A DNA stretch of 58,935 bases from Pseudomonas sp. Ant30-3 (GCF_000690905.1 NZ_JMCL01000107.1:1-58935), one strand, 5' to 3'; shown: positions 45,979-55,692, counted from the stretch's first letter. Translations and numbers: made by a program. The notes: a model not told the origin generated them from the sequence alone.

Positions 45979-48204
45979 TTACACCAGCGCAGCAATCGCC
46001 GCGTTGAAGGTGTTGCTCGGGCGCATGGCCTTGCTGATCAGCTCGGCATTGGCGTGGTAGTAACCGCCGATGTCTACTGGCTTGCCCTGAACGGCATTGA
46101 GCTCGGCAACGATGGTCGCCTCGTTCTCGGTCAGAGTCTTGGCCAGATCGCCGAACTGCGCTTGCAGTGCCGCGTCTTCGGTCTGGGCGGCCAAGGCCTG
46201 AGCCCAGTACAGCGCCAGGTAGAAGTGGCTGCCGCGGTTGTCGATATTGCCGACTTTGCGCGATGGCGACTTGTTGTTGTCGAGGAACTGGCCAGTGGCC
46301 TGATCCAGGGTCTTGGCCAGCACCAGCGCTTTCGGGTTGTTGTACGTCACACCCAGATGCTCAAGGGATGCGGCGAGGGCGAGGAACTCACCCAGCGAAT
46401 CCCAGCGCAGGAAGTTTTCTTCCAGCAGTTGCTGAACGTGCTTCGGTGCCGAACCACCAGCGCCGGTTTCGAACAGACCACCGCCATTCATCAGCGGTAC
46501 GATCGACAGCATCTTGGCGCTGGTGCCCAGTTCCATGATCGGGAACAGGTCAGTCAGGTAGTCGCGCAGCACGTTGCCGGTCACCGAGATGGTGTCCTTG
46601 CCGTCGCGAGTGCGCTTCAACGTGAACTTCATCGCGTCGACCGGCGCCATGATCTGGATATCCAGACCGGCAGTGTCGTGATCCTTCAGGTAAGCCTGAA
46701 CTTTCTCGATCACTACGCCATCGTGAGCGCGCATCGGGTCGAGCCAGAAAATCGCCGGCGTGCTGCTCGCGCGAGCGCGGTTCACGGCCAGTTTGACCCA
46801 GTCCTGAATCGGCGCGTCTTTGGTCTGGCACATGCGGAAGATGTCGCCGGCTTCAACCGATTGCTCCAGCAGCAGGGTGCCTTTGCTGTCGGTGACGCGG
46901 ACAACGCCGTTGGTCTTGATCTGGAACGTCTTGTCGTGCGAGCCGTACTCTTCGGCTTTTTTCGCCATCAGGCCAACGTTTGGCACGCTGCCCATGGTGG
47001 TCGGATCGAAGGCGCCGTTGACCTTGCAGTCTTCGATTACTGCCTGGTAGATGGTGGCGTAGCTGCGATCCGGGATCACCGCCTTGGTGTCGTGCAACTG
47101 GCCGTCGGTGCCCCACATCTTGCCGGAGTCACGGATCATCGCCGGCATCGAGGCGTCGACAATGACGTCGCTCGGCACGTGCAGGTTGGTGATGCCTTTG
47201 TCGGAGTTGACCATCGCCAGCGACGGACGCACAGCGTAGACGGCCTGGATGTCCGCTTCGATCTGCGCTTGCTGCTCGGCCGGCAGGGCTTTGATGCGAG
47301 CGTAGAGGTCGCCGATGCCGTTGTTCAGGTTGAAGCCGATCTGTGCCAGCACGTCTGCGTGCTTGGCCAGCGCGTCTTTATAGAACTCGGCAACGATCTG
47401 GCCGAACATGATCGGGTCGGAGACCTTCATCATGGTGGCTTTGAGGTGAACCGACAGCAGCACACCCTTGGCTTTGGCGTCTTCGATTTCCGAAGCAATA
47501 AACGTGCGCAGCGCGTTTTTTCTCATGACTGCGCAATCGAGGATCTCACCGGCTTGCACGGTGGTCTTTTCTTTCAGGACGGTGGTGGTGCCGTCTTGAG
47601 CGATCAGTTCGATTTTAACCGCGTCAGCCGCGTCGATCAGGGCCGCTTTCTCGCTGCCGTAGAAATCACCGGTGCTCATGTGCGCAACGTGCGACTTGGA
47701 GTCTTTGGCCCAGGCGCCCATTTTGTGCGGGTGCTTGCGCGCGTAATTCTTGACGGACAATGGCGCGCGGCGATCGGAGTTGCCTTCGCGCAGAACCGGA
47801 TTCACGGCGCTGCCCTTGATCTTGTCGTAACGCGATTTGGCTTCTTTGTCAGCGTCGCTGGTCACGGTTTCCGGGTAGTCCGGCAGCGCGAAGCCCTGGG
47901 CTTGCAGCTCTTTGATCGCGGCTTGCAGTTGCGGAACCGAAGCACTGATGTTCGGCAGCTTGATGATGTTGGCTTCAGGCGTAACGGCCAGGTCGCCCAG
48001 TTCGGCGAGGTGGTCGGCTACGGCTTTGTCACCCAATTGCTCGGGGAAGCTGGCCAGGATGCGCCCTGCAAGAGAGATATCGCGGGTTTCCACGGCGATA
48101 TCAGCCGAAGCGGTGAAGGCTTCTACGATAGGCAACAGTGAATAGGTGGCGAGGGCTGGGGCTTCGTCGGTGAAGGTATAGATGATCTTCGAGCGGGTGG
48201 GCAT
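45979..48204 (-). CDS. idh: NADP-dependent isocitrate dehydrogenase, monomeric type
   Basis: The 741-residue single-chain enzyme converts isocitrate to 2-oxoglutarate with NADP. Its size and segments (MPTRSKIIYTFTDEAPALAT, LRDYLTDLFPIMELGTSAKM, FLRWDSLGEFLALAAS and GNIDNRGSHFYLALYWAQ) are typical of the monomeric family and unlike the dimeric enzyme. It is divergent from icd, which encodes the dimeric enzyme, a standard pseudomonad arrangement. Two isoenzymes and aceA nearby allow control of flux at isocitrate. Confidence 0.96.
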   Translation of the reverse strand: MPTRSKIIYTFTDEAPALATYSLLPIVEAFTASADIAVETRDISLAGRILASFPEQLGDKAVADHLAELGDLAVTPEANIIKLPNISASVPQLQAAIKELQAQGFALPDYPETVTSDADKEAKSRYDKIKGSAVNPVLREGNSDRRAPLSVKNYARKHPHKMGAWAKDSKSHVAHMSTGDFYGSEKAALIDAADAVKIELIAQDGTTTVLKEKTTVQAGEILDCAVMRKNALRTFIASEIEDAKAKGVLLSVHLKATMMKVSDPIMFGQIVAEFYKDALAKHADVLAQIGFNLNNGIGDLYARIKALPAEQQAQIEADIQAVYAVRPSLAMVNSDKGITNLHVPSDVIVDASMPAMIRDSGKMWGTDGQLHDTKAVIPDRSYATIYQAVIEDCKVNGAFDPTTMGSVPNVGLMAKKAEEYGSHDKTFQIKTNGVVRVTDSKGTLLLEQSVEAGDIFRMCQTKDAPIQDWVKLAVNRARASSTPAIFWLDPMRAHDGVVIEKVQAYLKDHDTAGLDIQIMAPVDAMKFTLKRTRDGKDTISVTGNVLRDYLTDLFPIMELGTSAKMLSIVPLMNGGGLFETGAGGSAPKHVQQLLEENFLRWDSLGEFLALAASLEHLGVTYNNPKALVLAKTLDQATGQFLDNNKSPSRKVGNIDNRGSHFYLALYWAQALAAQTEDAALQAQFGDLAKTLTENEATIVAELNAVQGKPVDIGGYYHANAELISKAMRPSNTFNAAIAALV

Positions 48205-48437
48205 ATTCGGATTAACTCTCTCTTCTTTGCTAAAGCGTGCGCAGAAACTCGAGGGGCGCCGGGTAAGCGCGTTCGTTCAAAGTCATCCATGAGCCGAATG
48301 TCGAGATTTGTGCGCGGTGATGTTGGGTGCATCAGTCGAGCGGCAAGCGGGTGGACTGCGATAACAGTCCTGCTTTTCAGGCTGGAAGTCTCGTCGTAGA
48401 GAGGTCGGCCGTCGTGACTCTGTGGTCAGCGGGCGGC

Positions 48438-48443
48438 ATTATA
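48438..48443 (-). promoter_or_regulatory. Candidate -10 element for idh
   Basis: A perfect TATAAT lies on the minus strand at 48438-48443, about 235 bases before the idh start. No strong -35 is seen at 17 bases (CGGCAG). The 493-bp gap 48205-48697 holds no gene that I can support; the icd promoter was not resolved. Confidence 0.4.
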
Positions 48444-48697
48444 CATAGGTAGCTGGCAATCTGCCGATGGTTCATAGGTAACGATTCTCGTCCATTGGTC
48501 TAAAGGTCGCAGGGCAACAGGGCGCGTAGAGTCGTCGAACGTGCTTGAGTTTGGCGCTTTTCCCTTTGCTTTCAGGCTTGTACGTCGCGAACGGCGCAGC
48601 TTTGCGGCAGATGGGTGGAACATAGGGTTTGCGTGCTGATTCAACTGGGGTACGCTCGAACGAAGCCAGATGTTCAATCCAAACAATGGAGTTCAGC

Positions 48698-49954
48698 ATG
48701 GGATACAAGAAGATTCAGGTTCCAGCCGTCGGCGACAAAATCACCGTCAACGCGGACCATTCTCTCAATGTTCCTAACAACCCGATCATCCCCTTCATCG
48801 AAGGTGATGGTATTGGTGTTGATATCAGCCCGGTCATGATCAAGGTTGTCGATGCTGCTGTTAAGAAGGCTTACGGCGGCGAGCGCAAAATTTCCTGGAT
48901 GGAAGTCTACGCCGGGGAGAAAGCGACTCAGGTTTACGATCAGGACACCTGGCTACCTCAGGAAACCCTCGACGCAGTCAAGGATTACGTGGTTTCCATC
49001 AAAGGCCCGCTGACCACGCCGGTCGGTGGCGGCATCCGTTCGCTGAACGTGGCACTGCGTCAGCAGCTCGACCTTTATGTATGCCTGCGCCCGGTGCGCT
49101 GGTTCGAAGGCGTGCCTAGCCCGGTGAAAAAGCCAGGCGACGTCGACATGACGATCTTCCGCGAAAACTCGGAAGACATTTATGCCGGTATCGAGTGGAA
49201 GGCCGGCTCGCCGGAAGCAACCAAAGTCATCAAGTTCCTCAAAGAAGAAATGGGCGTCACCAAGATCCGTTTCGACGAAAACTGCGGTATCGGCGTCAAG
49301 CCGGTTTCCCTGGAAGGCACCAAGCGTCTGGCGCGCAAGGCCCTGCAGTATGTGGTCGACAATGACCGCGACTCGCTGACCATCGTGCACAAAGGCAACA
49401 TCATGAAGTTCACCGAAGGTGCCTTCAAGGAATGGGCCTACGAAGTGGCGGCTGAAGAGTTCGGCGCGACGTTGCTCGACGGTGGTCCGTGGATGCAGTT
49501 CAAAAACCCTAGAACCGGCAAGAACGTTATCGTCAAGGATGCCATTGCCGACGCCATGCTCCAGCAGATCCTGCTCCGCCCGGCCGAATACGATGTGATC
49601 GCGACCCTGAACCTGAACGGCGATTACCTTTCCGACGCCTTGGCGGCAGAAGTGGGCGGTATCGGTATTGCGCCGGGTGCCAACCTGTCCGACACCGTGG
49701 CCATGTTCGAGGCCACCCACGGTACTGCGCCGAAATACGCCGGCAAGGACCAGGTCAACCCGGGTTCGCTGATCCTGTCTGCCGAGATGATGTTGCGTCA
49801 CATGGGCTGGACTGAAGCAGCTGACCTGATCATCAAGGGCACCAACGGCGCGATTTCGGCCAAAACCGTGACCTATGACTTCGAACGTCTGATGGATGGC
49901 GCGAAGCTGGTGTCGTCTTCCGGTTTCGGTGATGCGCTGATCTCGCATATGTAA
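48698..49954 (+). CDS. icd: NADP-dependent isocitrate dehydrogenase, dimeric type
   Basis: The 418-residue enzyme of the isocitrate/isopropylmalate dehydrogenase family has IPFIEGDGIGVDISP near the N-terminus and FRENSEDIYAGIEW near 160-175, whose serine is the AceK phosphorylation site in E. coli. The metal-binding NLNGDYLSDALAAEVGGIG segment lies near 310. The start at 48698 follows GGAG by six bases; the frame upstream is not typical coding sequence. aceK is not in the window. Confidence 0.97.
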   Translation: MGYKKIQVPAVGDKITVNADHSLNVPNNPIIPFIEGDGIGVDISPVMIKVVDAAVKKAYGGERKISWMEVYAGEKATQVYDQDTWLPQETLDAVKDYVVSIKGPLTTPVGGGIRSLNVALRQQLDLYVCLRPVRWFEGVPSPVKKPGDVDMTIFRENSEDIYAGIEWKAGSPEATKVIKFLKEEMGVTKIRFDENCGIGVKPVSLEGTKRLARKALQYVVDNDRDSLTIVHKGNIMKFTEGAFKEWAYEVAAEEFGATLLDGGPWMQFKNPRTGKNVIVKDAIADAMLQQILLRPAEYDVIATLNLNGDYLSDALAAEVGGIGIAPGANLSDTVAMFEATHGTAPKYAGKDQVNPGSLILSAEMMLRHMGWTEAADLIIKGTNGAISAKTVTYDFERLMDGAKLVSSSGFGDALISHM

Positions 49955-49966
49955 GCGAGCGCGCAT

Positions 49967-49994
49967 AAAAAAACCGCCTTCGGGCGGTTTTTTT
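49967..49994 (+). terminator. Terminator of icd, shared with cspD
   Basis: The stem AACCGCC/GGCGGTT with TTCG loop has A7 before and T7 after it. It lies 12 bases after icd and 13 bases from the convergent cspD stop, so it can serve both strands. Confidence 0.93.
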
Positions 49995-50007
49995 CGATCT
50001 GCTGTTG

Positions 50008-50295
50008 TCAGCCAGACACCGCCTCAGCGGGGTTGGCGATTGTTGTCTGCGGCTTGCTCGCCTGCTCGACGACAGCCGTTATGTTCACGGCATGCAACCC
50101 TTTGGGACCCTGGACGATTTCGAAATTGACCAGCTGCCCTGCCTTGAGGGTTTTGTAGCCGTCCATTTGTATAGACGAATAATGCGCAAAGAAATCAATG
50201 GTACAACCATCCTCGTAGCGGCCTTCGGCGGCATCAGCGTTGATGAACCCGAACCCCTTGGCGTTGTTGAACCATTTGACCTTACCGACTGACAT
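50008..50295 (-). CDS. cspD: Cold-shock-domain protein, CspD-like
   Basis: The 95-residue nucleic-acid-binding protein starts MSVGKVKWFNNAKGFGFINA with the RNP1 motif KGFGFI. The RNP2 equivalent is IDFFAHYSSI. A C-terminal tail of about 25 residues exceeds the 70-residue Csp core, as in CspD, which inhibits replication in starved E. coli. Of two in-frame ATGs (50301, 50295), the second has GAGGGA seven bases upstream. It is divergent from clpS, as in other pseudomonads. The 225-bp gap holds both promoters; I did not resolve them. Confidence 0.92.
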   Translation of the reverse strand: MSVGKVKWFNNAKGFGFINADAAEGRYEDGCTIDFFAHYSSIQMDGYKTLKAGQLVNFEIVQGPKGLHAVNITAVVEQASKPQTTIANPAEAVSG

Positions 50296-50520
50296 GCTCA
50301 TATCCCTCTGCAACAGACTCCATCACTGGAGTATCATCCAGTACATCCGCAGTCGAACCTGTGAAATAAGTTTGACTCCGCGGACCTTTTTTACCCACTG
50401 TGGGCTCTATTGGTTGTAACACCGTTTTGCTGATAGTCAAGGTGACCAGGCAGTCGGAGTTGAAATCGTTCAAAGCCGTCCCCACTACTGTATTCGCACA
50501 ACTGACGAACCTTTCTTTCC

Positions 50521-50904
50521 ATGCATGCAATCAGCCAGATTCGACTAACATTCAATCAGGATCGCCCGACTCTCCAAAAAGATCGCCCGGAGGAACACGA
50601 CGACGATTCCGCAGGCATTGCTGTTCAGGAGGCCAAGCCTGCTTTACAGGCGCCGCCGATGTACAAGGTGGTTTTGTTCAATGATGACTACACACCGATG
50701 GATTTCGTCGTCGAAGTGCTCGAGGTGTTTTTTAACCTGAATCGTGAGCTGGCGACCAAGGTCATGCTGGCCGTCCATACAGAAGGACGGGCAGTATGTG
50801 GAGTGTTTACCCGCGACATCGCCGAGACCAAGGCCATGCAGGTCAACCAGTACGCCAGGGAAAGCCAGCATCCGCTACTCTGTGAAATCGAGAAGGACGG
50901 TTAA
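50521..50904 (+). CDS. clpS: ATP-dependent Clp protease adaptor ClpS
   Basis: The 127-residue adaptor binds N-degrons (N-terminal Leu, Phe, Tyr, Trp) and delivers them to ClpA. The core VVLFNDDYTPMDFVVEVL (about residues 50-67) carries the Asp residues of the pocket, with VMLAVHTEGRAVCGVFTRDI following. The N-terminal 45 residues are the flexible extension. The ATG at 50521 is preceded by CTTTCTTTCC, with no Shine-Dalgarno sequence, yet MHAISQIRLTFNQDRP matches known pseudomonad starts. It is 30 bases from clpA. Confidence 0.95.
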   Translation: MHAISQIRLTFNQDRPTLQKDRPEEHDDDSAGIAVQEAKPALQAPPMYKVVLFNDDYTPMDFVVEVLEVFFNLNRELATKVMLAVHTEGRAVCGVFTRDIAETKAMQVNQYARESQHPLLCEIEKDG

Positions 50905-50934
50905 TCGCCGACCACTTGGGTATGAGGTGAAGCT

Positions 50935-53205
50935 ATGTTAAACCGCGAGCTCGAAGTCACCCTCAATCTTGCCTTCAAAGAGGCACGTTCGAAGCGTCAT
51001 GAATTCATGACCGTCGAGCACCTCTTGCTGGCCCTATTGGATAATGAGGCTGCCGCCACCGTATTGCGTGCGTGCGGCGCCAACCTCGACAAACTCAAGC
51101 ATGATCTGCAAGAGTTCATCGACTCTACTACGCCGTTGATCCCCCTTCATGACGAGGATCGCGAGACCCAGCCAACCCTGGGCTTCCAGCGCGTTTTGCA
51201 GCGTGCAGTGTTTCACGTGCAGAGCTCGGGCAAGCGTGAAGTAACCGGTGCCAATGTGCTGGTTGCAATCTTCAGTGAGCAAGAGAGTCAGGCGGTGTTC
51301 CTGCTGAAACAGCAGAGCGTTGCGCGCATCGATGTCGTCAACTACATCGCTCACGGCATTTCGAAAGTGCCGGGGCATGGCGATCACTCTGAAGGTGAAC
51401 AAGATATGCAGGACGACGAGGGCGGTGAGTCTTCTTCTTCAGGCAATCCTCTGGATGCTTATGCCAGCAACCTCAATGAACTCGCACGCCAGGGTCGAAT
51501 CGATCCATTGGTTGGCCGTGAGCTGGAGGTAGAGCGTGTCGCGCAGATCCTCGCGCGCCGTCGCAAAAACAATCCGTTGCTGGTCGGCGAGGCAGGCGTG
51601 GGCAAAACCGCGATCGCCGAAGGCCTGGCCAAGCGCATTGTCGACAATCAGGTGCCGGACCTGCTGGCCAACAGCGTGGTGTATTCGCTGGATCTTGGCG
51701 CATTGCTGGCCGGGACCAAGTACCGCGGTGATTTCGAGAAGCGCTTCAAGGCGTTGCTCAATGAGTTGAAAAAACGTCCACAGGCGATCCTGTTCATCGA
51801 CGAGATCCACACCATCATCGGTGCGGGTGCTGCGTCTGGTGGCGTGATGGATGCTTCGAATCTGCTCAAGCCGCTGCTGTCCTCGGGCGATATTCGCTGC
51901 ATCGGTTCGACTACGTTCCAAGAGTTTCGCGGGATCTTCGAGAAGGATCGGGCGTTGGCCCGGCGCTTCCAGAAGGTTGACGTATCGGAACCGTCGGTGG
52001 AAGACACCATCGGTATCCTGCGCGGGCTGAAGGGGCGTTTCGAAGCGCACCACAGCATCGAATACAGTGATGAAGCATTACGTGCCGCTGCTGAACTCGC
52101 TTCGCGTTATATCAATGACCGGCACATGCCGGACAAGGCTATCGACGTGATCGACGAGGCGGGCGCCTATCAGCGTCTGCAGCCGGTCGAGAAGCGTGTG
52201 AAGCGCATTGAAGTGCCGCAGGTCGAGGACATCGTTGCGAAAATCGCGCGGATTCCGCCTAAGCACGTCAATACCTCGGATAGAGAGCTGCTGCGTAACC
52301 TTGAGCGTGACCTGAAGCTGACCGTATTTGGCCAGGATGCTGCGATCGACTCGTTGTCGACCGCGATCAAGCTGTCCCGTGCCGGTCTCAAGTCGCCTGA
52401 CAAGCCAGTCGGTTCGTTCCTGTTCGCAGGGCCGACCGGCGTCGGTAAAACCGAAGCGGCGCGTCAGCTGGCCAAAGCGCTGGGGATCGAGCTGGTTCGC
52501 TTTGACATGTCCGAGTACATGGAGCGCCACACCGTATCGCGTCTGATCGGTGCGCCTCCGGGGTATGTCGGCTTCGATCAGGGCGGCCTGTTGACCGAAG
52601 CCATCACCAAGCAGCCTCACTGCGTGTTGTTGCTCGATGAAATCGAGAAGGCGCACCCTGAAGTCTTCAACCTGCTTCTGCAGGTGATGGACCACGGCAC
52701 GCTCACCGATAACAACGGGCGCAAGGCAGATTTCCGTAACGTAATCGTCATCATGACGACCAACGCCGGTGCCGAGACTGCGGCGCGCGCTTCGATCGGT
52801 TTCACCCATCAGGACCACTCGTCTGATGCGATGGAAGTGATTAAGAAGAGCTTCACGCCGGAATTCCGCAACCGTCTGGACACCATTATCCAGTTTGGTC
52901 GCCTCAGTCATGAGGTTATCAAGAGCGTGGTGGACAAGTTCCTCACCGAGCTTCAGGCGCAGCTGGAAGACAAGCGCGTATTGCTGGAAGTGACCGATGC
53001 TGCGCGCAGTTGGCTGGCGGCGGGAGGTTATGATGCGGCAATGGGTGCTCGACCAATGGCTCGTCTGATTCAGGAAAAGATCAAGCGTCCGCTGGCGGAA
53101 GAAATTCTGTTTGGCGAACTGGCCGAGCATGGCGGTGTGGTTCACATCGACATCAAGGACGGTGAGTTGACGTTTGACTTCGAGACGACGGCTGAGATGG
53201 CCTGA
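50935..53205 (+). CDS. clpA: ATP-dependent Clp protease ATP-binding subunit ClpA
   Basis: The 756-residue double-ring AAA+ unfoldase has an N-terminal domain (about 1-150) that docks ClpS, then an acidic linker. D1 carries GEAGVGKTAIAEGLA and ILFIDEIHTI, and D2 carries GPTGVGKTEAARQLA and VLLLDEIEKAHPE. The ClpP-binding IGF loop (SIGFTHQDH) is near residue 620. GAGG precedes the ATG. With ClpS and the two transferases nearby it forms the N-degron route. Confidence 0.97.
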   Translation: MLNRELEVTLNLAFKEARSKRHEFMTVEHLLLALLDNEAAATVLRACGANLDKLKHDLQEFIDSTTPLIPLHDEDRETQPTLGFQRVLQRAVFHVQSSGKREVTGANVLVAIFSEQESQAVFLLKQQSVARIDVVNYIAHGISKVPGHGDHSEGEQDMQDDEGGESSSSGNPLDAYASNLNELARQGRIDPLVGRELEVERVAQILARRRKNNPLLVGEAGVGKTAIAEGLAKRIVDNQVPDLLANSVVYSLDLGALLAGTKYRGDFEKRFKALLNELKKRPQAILFIDEIHTIIGAGAASGGVMDASNLLKPLLSSGDIRCIGSTTFQEFRGIFEKDRALARRFQKVDVSEPSVEDTIGILRGLKGRFEAHHSIEYSDEALRAAAELASRYINDRHMPDKAIDVIDEAGAYQRLQPVEKRVKRIEVPQVEDIVAKIARIPPKHVNTSDRELLRNLERDLKLTVFGQDAAIDSLSTAIKLSRAGLKSPDKPVGSFLFAGPTGVGKTEAARQLAKALGIELVRFDMSEYMERHTVSRLIGAPPGYVGFDQGGLLTEAITKQPHCVLLLDEIEKAHPEVFNLLLQVMDHGTLTDNNGRKADFRNVIVIMTTNAGAETAARASIGFTHQDHSSDAMEVIKKSFTPEFRNRLDTIIQFGRLSHEVIKSVVDKFLTELQAQLEDKRVLLEVTDAARSWLAAGGYDAAMGARPMARLIQEKIKRPLAEEILFGELAEHGGVVHIDIKDGELTFDFETTAEMA

Positions 53206-53223
53206 CGTTTACCGCAACAATGC

Positions 53224-53248
53224 AAAAGGCGCCGCAAGGCGCCTTTTT
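53224..53248 (+). terminator. Terminator of clpS-clpA
   Basis: AAAAGGCGCC-GCAA-GGCGCCTTTTT lies about 18 bases after the clpA stop. Confidence 0.93.
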
Positions 53249-53271
53249 GCTGTCTATCGAATCACCGCGAT

Positions 53272-53367
53272 CCCTGTAGGAGTGAGCCTGCTCGCGATGG
53301 CCTCATGCCAGCCAATATTGGCGTCACTGACATACCGCCATCGCGAGCAGGCTCACTCCTACAAGGG
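53272..53367. repeat. Paired REP element, GAGTGAGCCTGCTCGCGA family
   Basis: The arms TGTAGGAGTGAGCCTGCTCG and its complement flank a loop of about 40 bp between the convergent clpA and infA genes. Confidence 0.85.
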
Positions 53368-53388
53368 GGCAATTAAATCGCAGGCAAA

Positions 53389-53416
53389 CAAAAACGCCCG
53401 GCAGAACCGGGCGTCT
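53389..53416 (-). terminator. Terminator of infA
   Basis: On the minus strand, GACGCCCGG-TTCTG-CCGGGCGT is followed by TTTTGTTTG, about 13 bases after the infA stop. Confidence 0.92.
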
Positions 53417-53429
53417 TGTATTGACTTGA

Positions 53430-53648
53430 TTAGCGAGCGCGGTAAGTGATACGCCCTTTGCTCAAGTCATAGGGCGTCAGCTCGACGCGCACTTTGTCGC
53501 CGGTAAGAATACGAATGTAGTTCTTGCGCATCTTGCCGGAAATATGCGCGGTTACGACGTGCCCATTTTCCAACTCCACACGAAACATGGTGTTGGGCAG
53601 GGTGTCGACGACAGTGCCTTCCATTTCGAAGCTGTCTTCTTTCGACAT
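53430..53648 (-). CDS. infA: Translation initiation factor IF-1
   Basis: The 72-residue OB-fold protein starts [20 protein letters not shown] and contains [20 protein letters not shown], the 30S-binding face. Length and sequence are those of the universal factor. The frame upstream of 53648 is not used. Confidence 0.98.
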
Positions 53649-53748
53649 GCAGTAAAGCCCTCGGTGTCCAATGAATGGCCCGGTGCAACTGCGCCAGGCA
53701 AAAGCGGCGTGCATTGTGCCCGAAAAATGGGGTTTAAGCCAAGGGGTT

Positions 53749-54456
53749 CTAGTTCAGGATGACCCAACGCTGATTAATCAGCAGTTCAATGGGCCGATAT
53801 TGCGTCTTGTAGCTCATCTTCTTGCAGTTCTTTATCCAGTAACCCAGGTAGACCGCTTCCAGTTGCAGTCGCTGAGCTTCGGCGATTTGCCAGAGGATCG
53901 CATAACGCCCCAGGCTGCGGCGTTCTTCGTCGGGCTCATAGAAGGTGTACACGGCCGACATGCCGTTGGGCAGCAAATCCGTCACCGCCACAGCCAGCAA
54001 CCGGCCCTCAAGGCGAAACTCATAAAATCGCGAGAACGGCAAATCGCGCACCAGGAACGTCGAAAACTGATCGCGACTCGGCGGATACATATCGCCATCG
54101 GCGTGCCGCTGCTCGATATAGCGCTGGTAAAGATCGAAGTATTCTTCACTGAACTTCGGCTTGGCCGGACGCACTTGCAGATCGACGTTGCGCTTGAAAA
54201 TGCGCTTTTGCTGACGATTGGGTGCGAACTGCGCCACGGGAATACGCGCAGGGACGCAGGCATTGCAGTTCTGGCAATGCGGCCGATAGAGATGATCGCC
54301 ACTGCGCCGAAAACCCATTTCCGACAGATCCGCGTAGACATGCACATCCATGGGCTGGCTAGGGTCAAGGAACAGGGTCGTCGCCTGCTCTTCAGGCAGA
54401 TAGCTGCAAGAGTGAGGCTGAGTGGCATAGAACTTCAACCGCGCCAACTCGGTCAT
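53749..54456 (-). CDS. bpt: Aspartate/glutamate leucyltransferase
   Basis: The 235-residue enzyme transfers leucine from Leu-tRNA to N-terminal Asp or Glu, creating an N-degron. The N-terminal cysteine segment [14 protein letters not shown] is the family hallmark, as are [19 protein letters not shown] and the GNAT-like fold. The start [20 protein letters not shown] (54456) has GAGGG six bases upstream. It lies 55 bases after aat and with it supplies ClpS substrates. Confidence 0.96.
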
Positions 54457-54511
54457 GATCAACCCTCGGGATAAGCTTTTGTTAAGTGTAAGCCACGCAC
54501 GCCAAAGTCGC

Positions 54512-55192
54512 TCAGCAAACCCAGCTGGCGCCGTTGGGCTGGTCGAGATGGCGGGCCAGATAGCCGGCAAATTCCCTGCGTGCAATCGCCCGGGCGCCAA
54601 GACTGTGCAGATGGTCTGTCGGCATCTGGCAATCGATCAGGACGAAACCCGAGTTTTTCAGATGACGCACCAGTGTGGCGAAGCCAAATTTTGAAGCATT
54701 GTCCGCGCGACTGAACATGGATTCGCCGAAAAACAGCTGCCCCATCGCCAAGCCGTAAAGTCCGCCGACCAGCAGTTCACCGTCCCAGACCTCGACCGAA
54801 TGCGCATAACCACGCGCGTGCAATTGGAGGTAGGCGTCCTGCATGGCCTCCGTGATCCAGGTGCCGTCTGCATAGTCCCGGGGCGCGGCGCAGGCGCGGA
54901 TGACCGCCGCGAAATCCTGATCGAAGGTCACCCGATAGCGTTGCTGGCGGAGCAATTTGTTGAGACTGCGCGAAACATGCAATTCGTCGGGAAACAGCAC
55001 CGTGCGCGGATCGGGCGACCACCAGAGAATTGGCTGGCCCTCGGAAAACCATGGGAAGCAGCCGTGCCGGTAAGCCTGAATAAGACGATCAGCGCTGAGG
55101 TCGCCTCCCGCAGCGAGCAACCCGTTGGGATCGCGCATGGCTTTGTCCAGCGGCGGGAAACTCAGGGTATTGCGTTGTAACCAAGTCAGCAT
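54512..55192 (-). CDS. aat: Leucyl/phenylalanyl-tRNA--protein transferase
   Basis: The 226-residue enzyme adds Leu or Phe to proteins with N-terminal Lys or Arg. Family segments are FPPLDKAMRDPNGLLAAGGD, GCFPWFSEGQPILWWSPDPR and LFFGESMFSRADNASKF. It is the first gene of the aat-bpt pair on this strand. Confidence 0.97.
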   Translation of the reverse strand: MLTWLQRNTLSFPPLDKAMRDPNGLLAAGGDLSADRLIQAYRHGCFPWFSEGQPILWWSPDPRTVLFPDELHVSRSLNKLLRQQRYRVTFDQDFAAVIRACAAPRDYADGTWITEAMQDAYLQLHARGYAHSVEVWDGELLVGGLYGLAMGQLFFGESMFSRADNASKFGFATLVRHLKNSGFVLIDCQMPTDHLHSLGARAIARREFAGYLARHLDQPNGASWVC

Positions 55193-55692
55193 GGCATTCA
55201 GGCTTGCAGAAGGGGAGGGCGGGTGACGGGCCAGGGCCCGTCGTCAGTGTGCCGTCAAACGTACGGAATGTCCTTCAGGATAATCGCGACATAACAGGAT
55301 GCAATCGCAACTTGGCCGCATCAACAAGGTCGTAAACGGGCTCGGCGGCAGAGTGCCAGAGGTGTCTTGCTGCAGCGGCCGCGCATCGCTTCGTCTATAA
55401 CTTCACCTCATAAGCCTTTGTCACAAAAGAAAATGCGTGATCAAATTGAACCGCTGATTGAGGTTCATTGGACCGGGCGTACACGGCAGCCGAACCATGG
55501 CATCCGGCGAGCAAACCCGTACAATGCCGGCTTGTTACAGAATATTCAGTGCGCACTGTGTTTTTAAAAGTCTGAACGCAGTGTTAAAAGTATTCCGGGT
55601 TGCCCCGGTTCACTGTTCGCCTGCCTTGATTGGGCAGTTTTTCATAGTCATTCAACAGATGGACGCGCCGTTGGCGCAGGAATAGAAGCGTT
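55193..55692. other. 500-bp intergenic region between aat and ftsK
   Basis: No protein or RNA gene is recognised. A short inverted repeat GACGGGCC-AGG-GCCCGTC lies near the aat start. The rest must contain the aat and ftsK promoters, which I could not resolve. A trxB gene, present between these genes in P. aeruginosa from memory, is absent. Confidence 0.5.

Noticed and set aside
45850..48141. 763-codon plus-strand frame opposite idh
   Set aside because: Antisense shadow of the monomeric isocitrate dehydrogenase gene, with no recognisable domain.
55193..55692. A trxB gene or RNA gene between aat and ftsK
   Set aside because: No reading frame resembles thioredoxin reductase and no tRNA-like fold was seen; only short frames are present.
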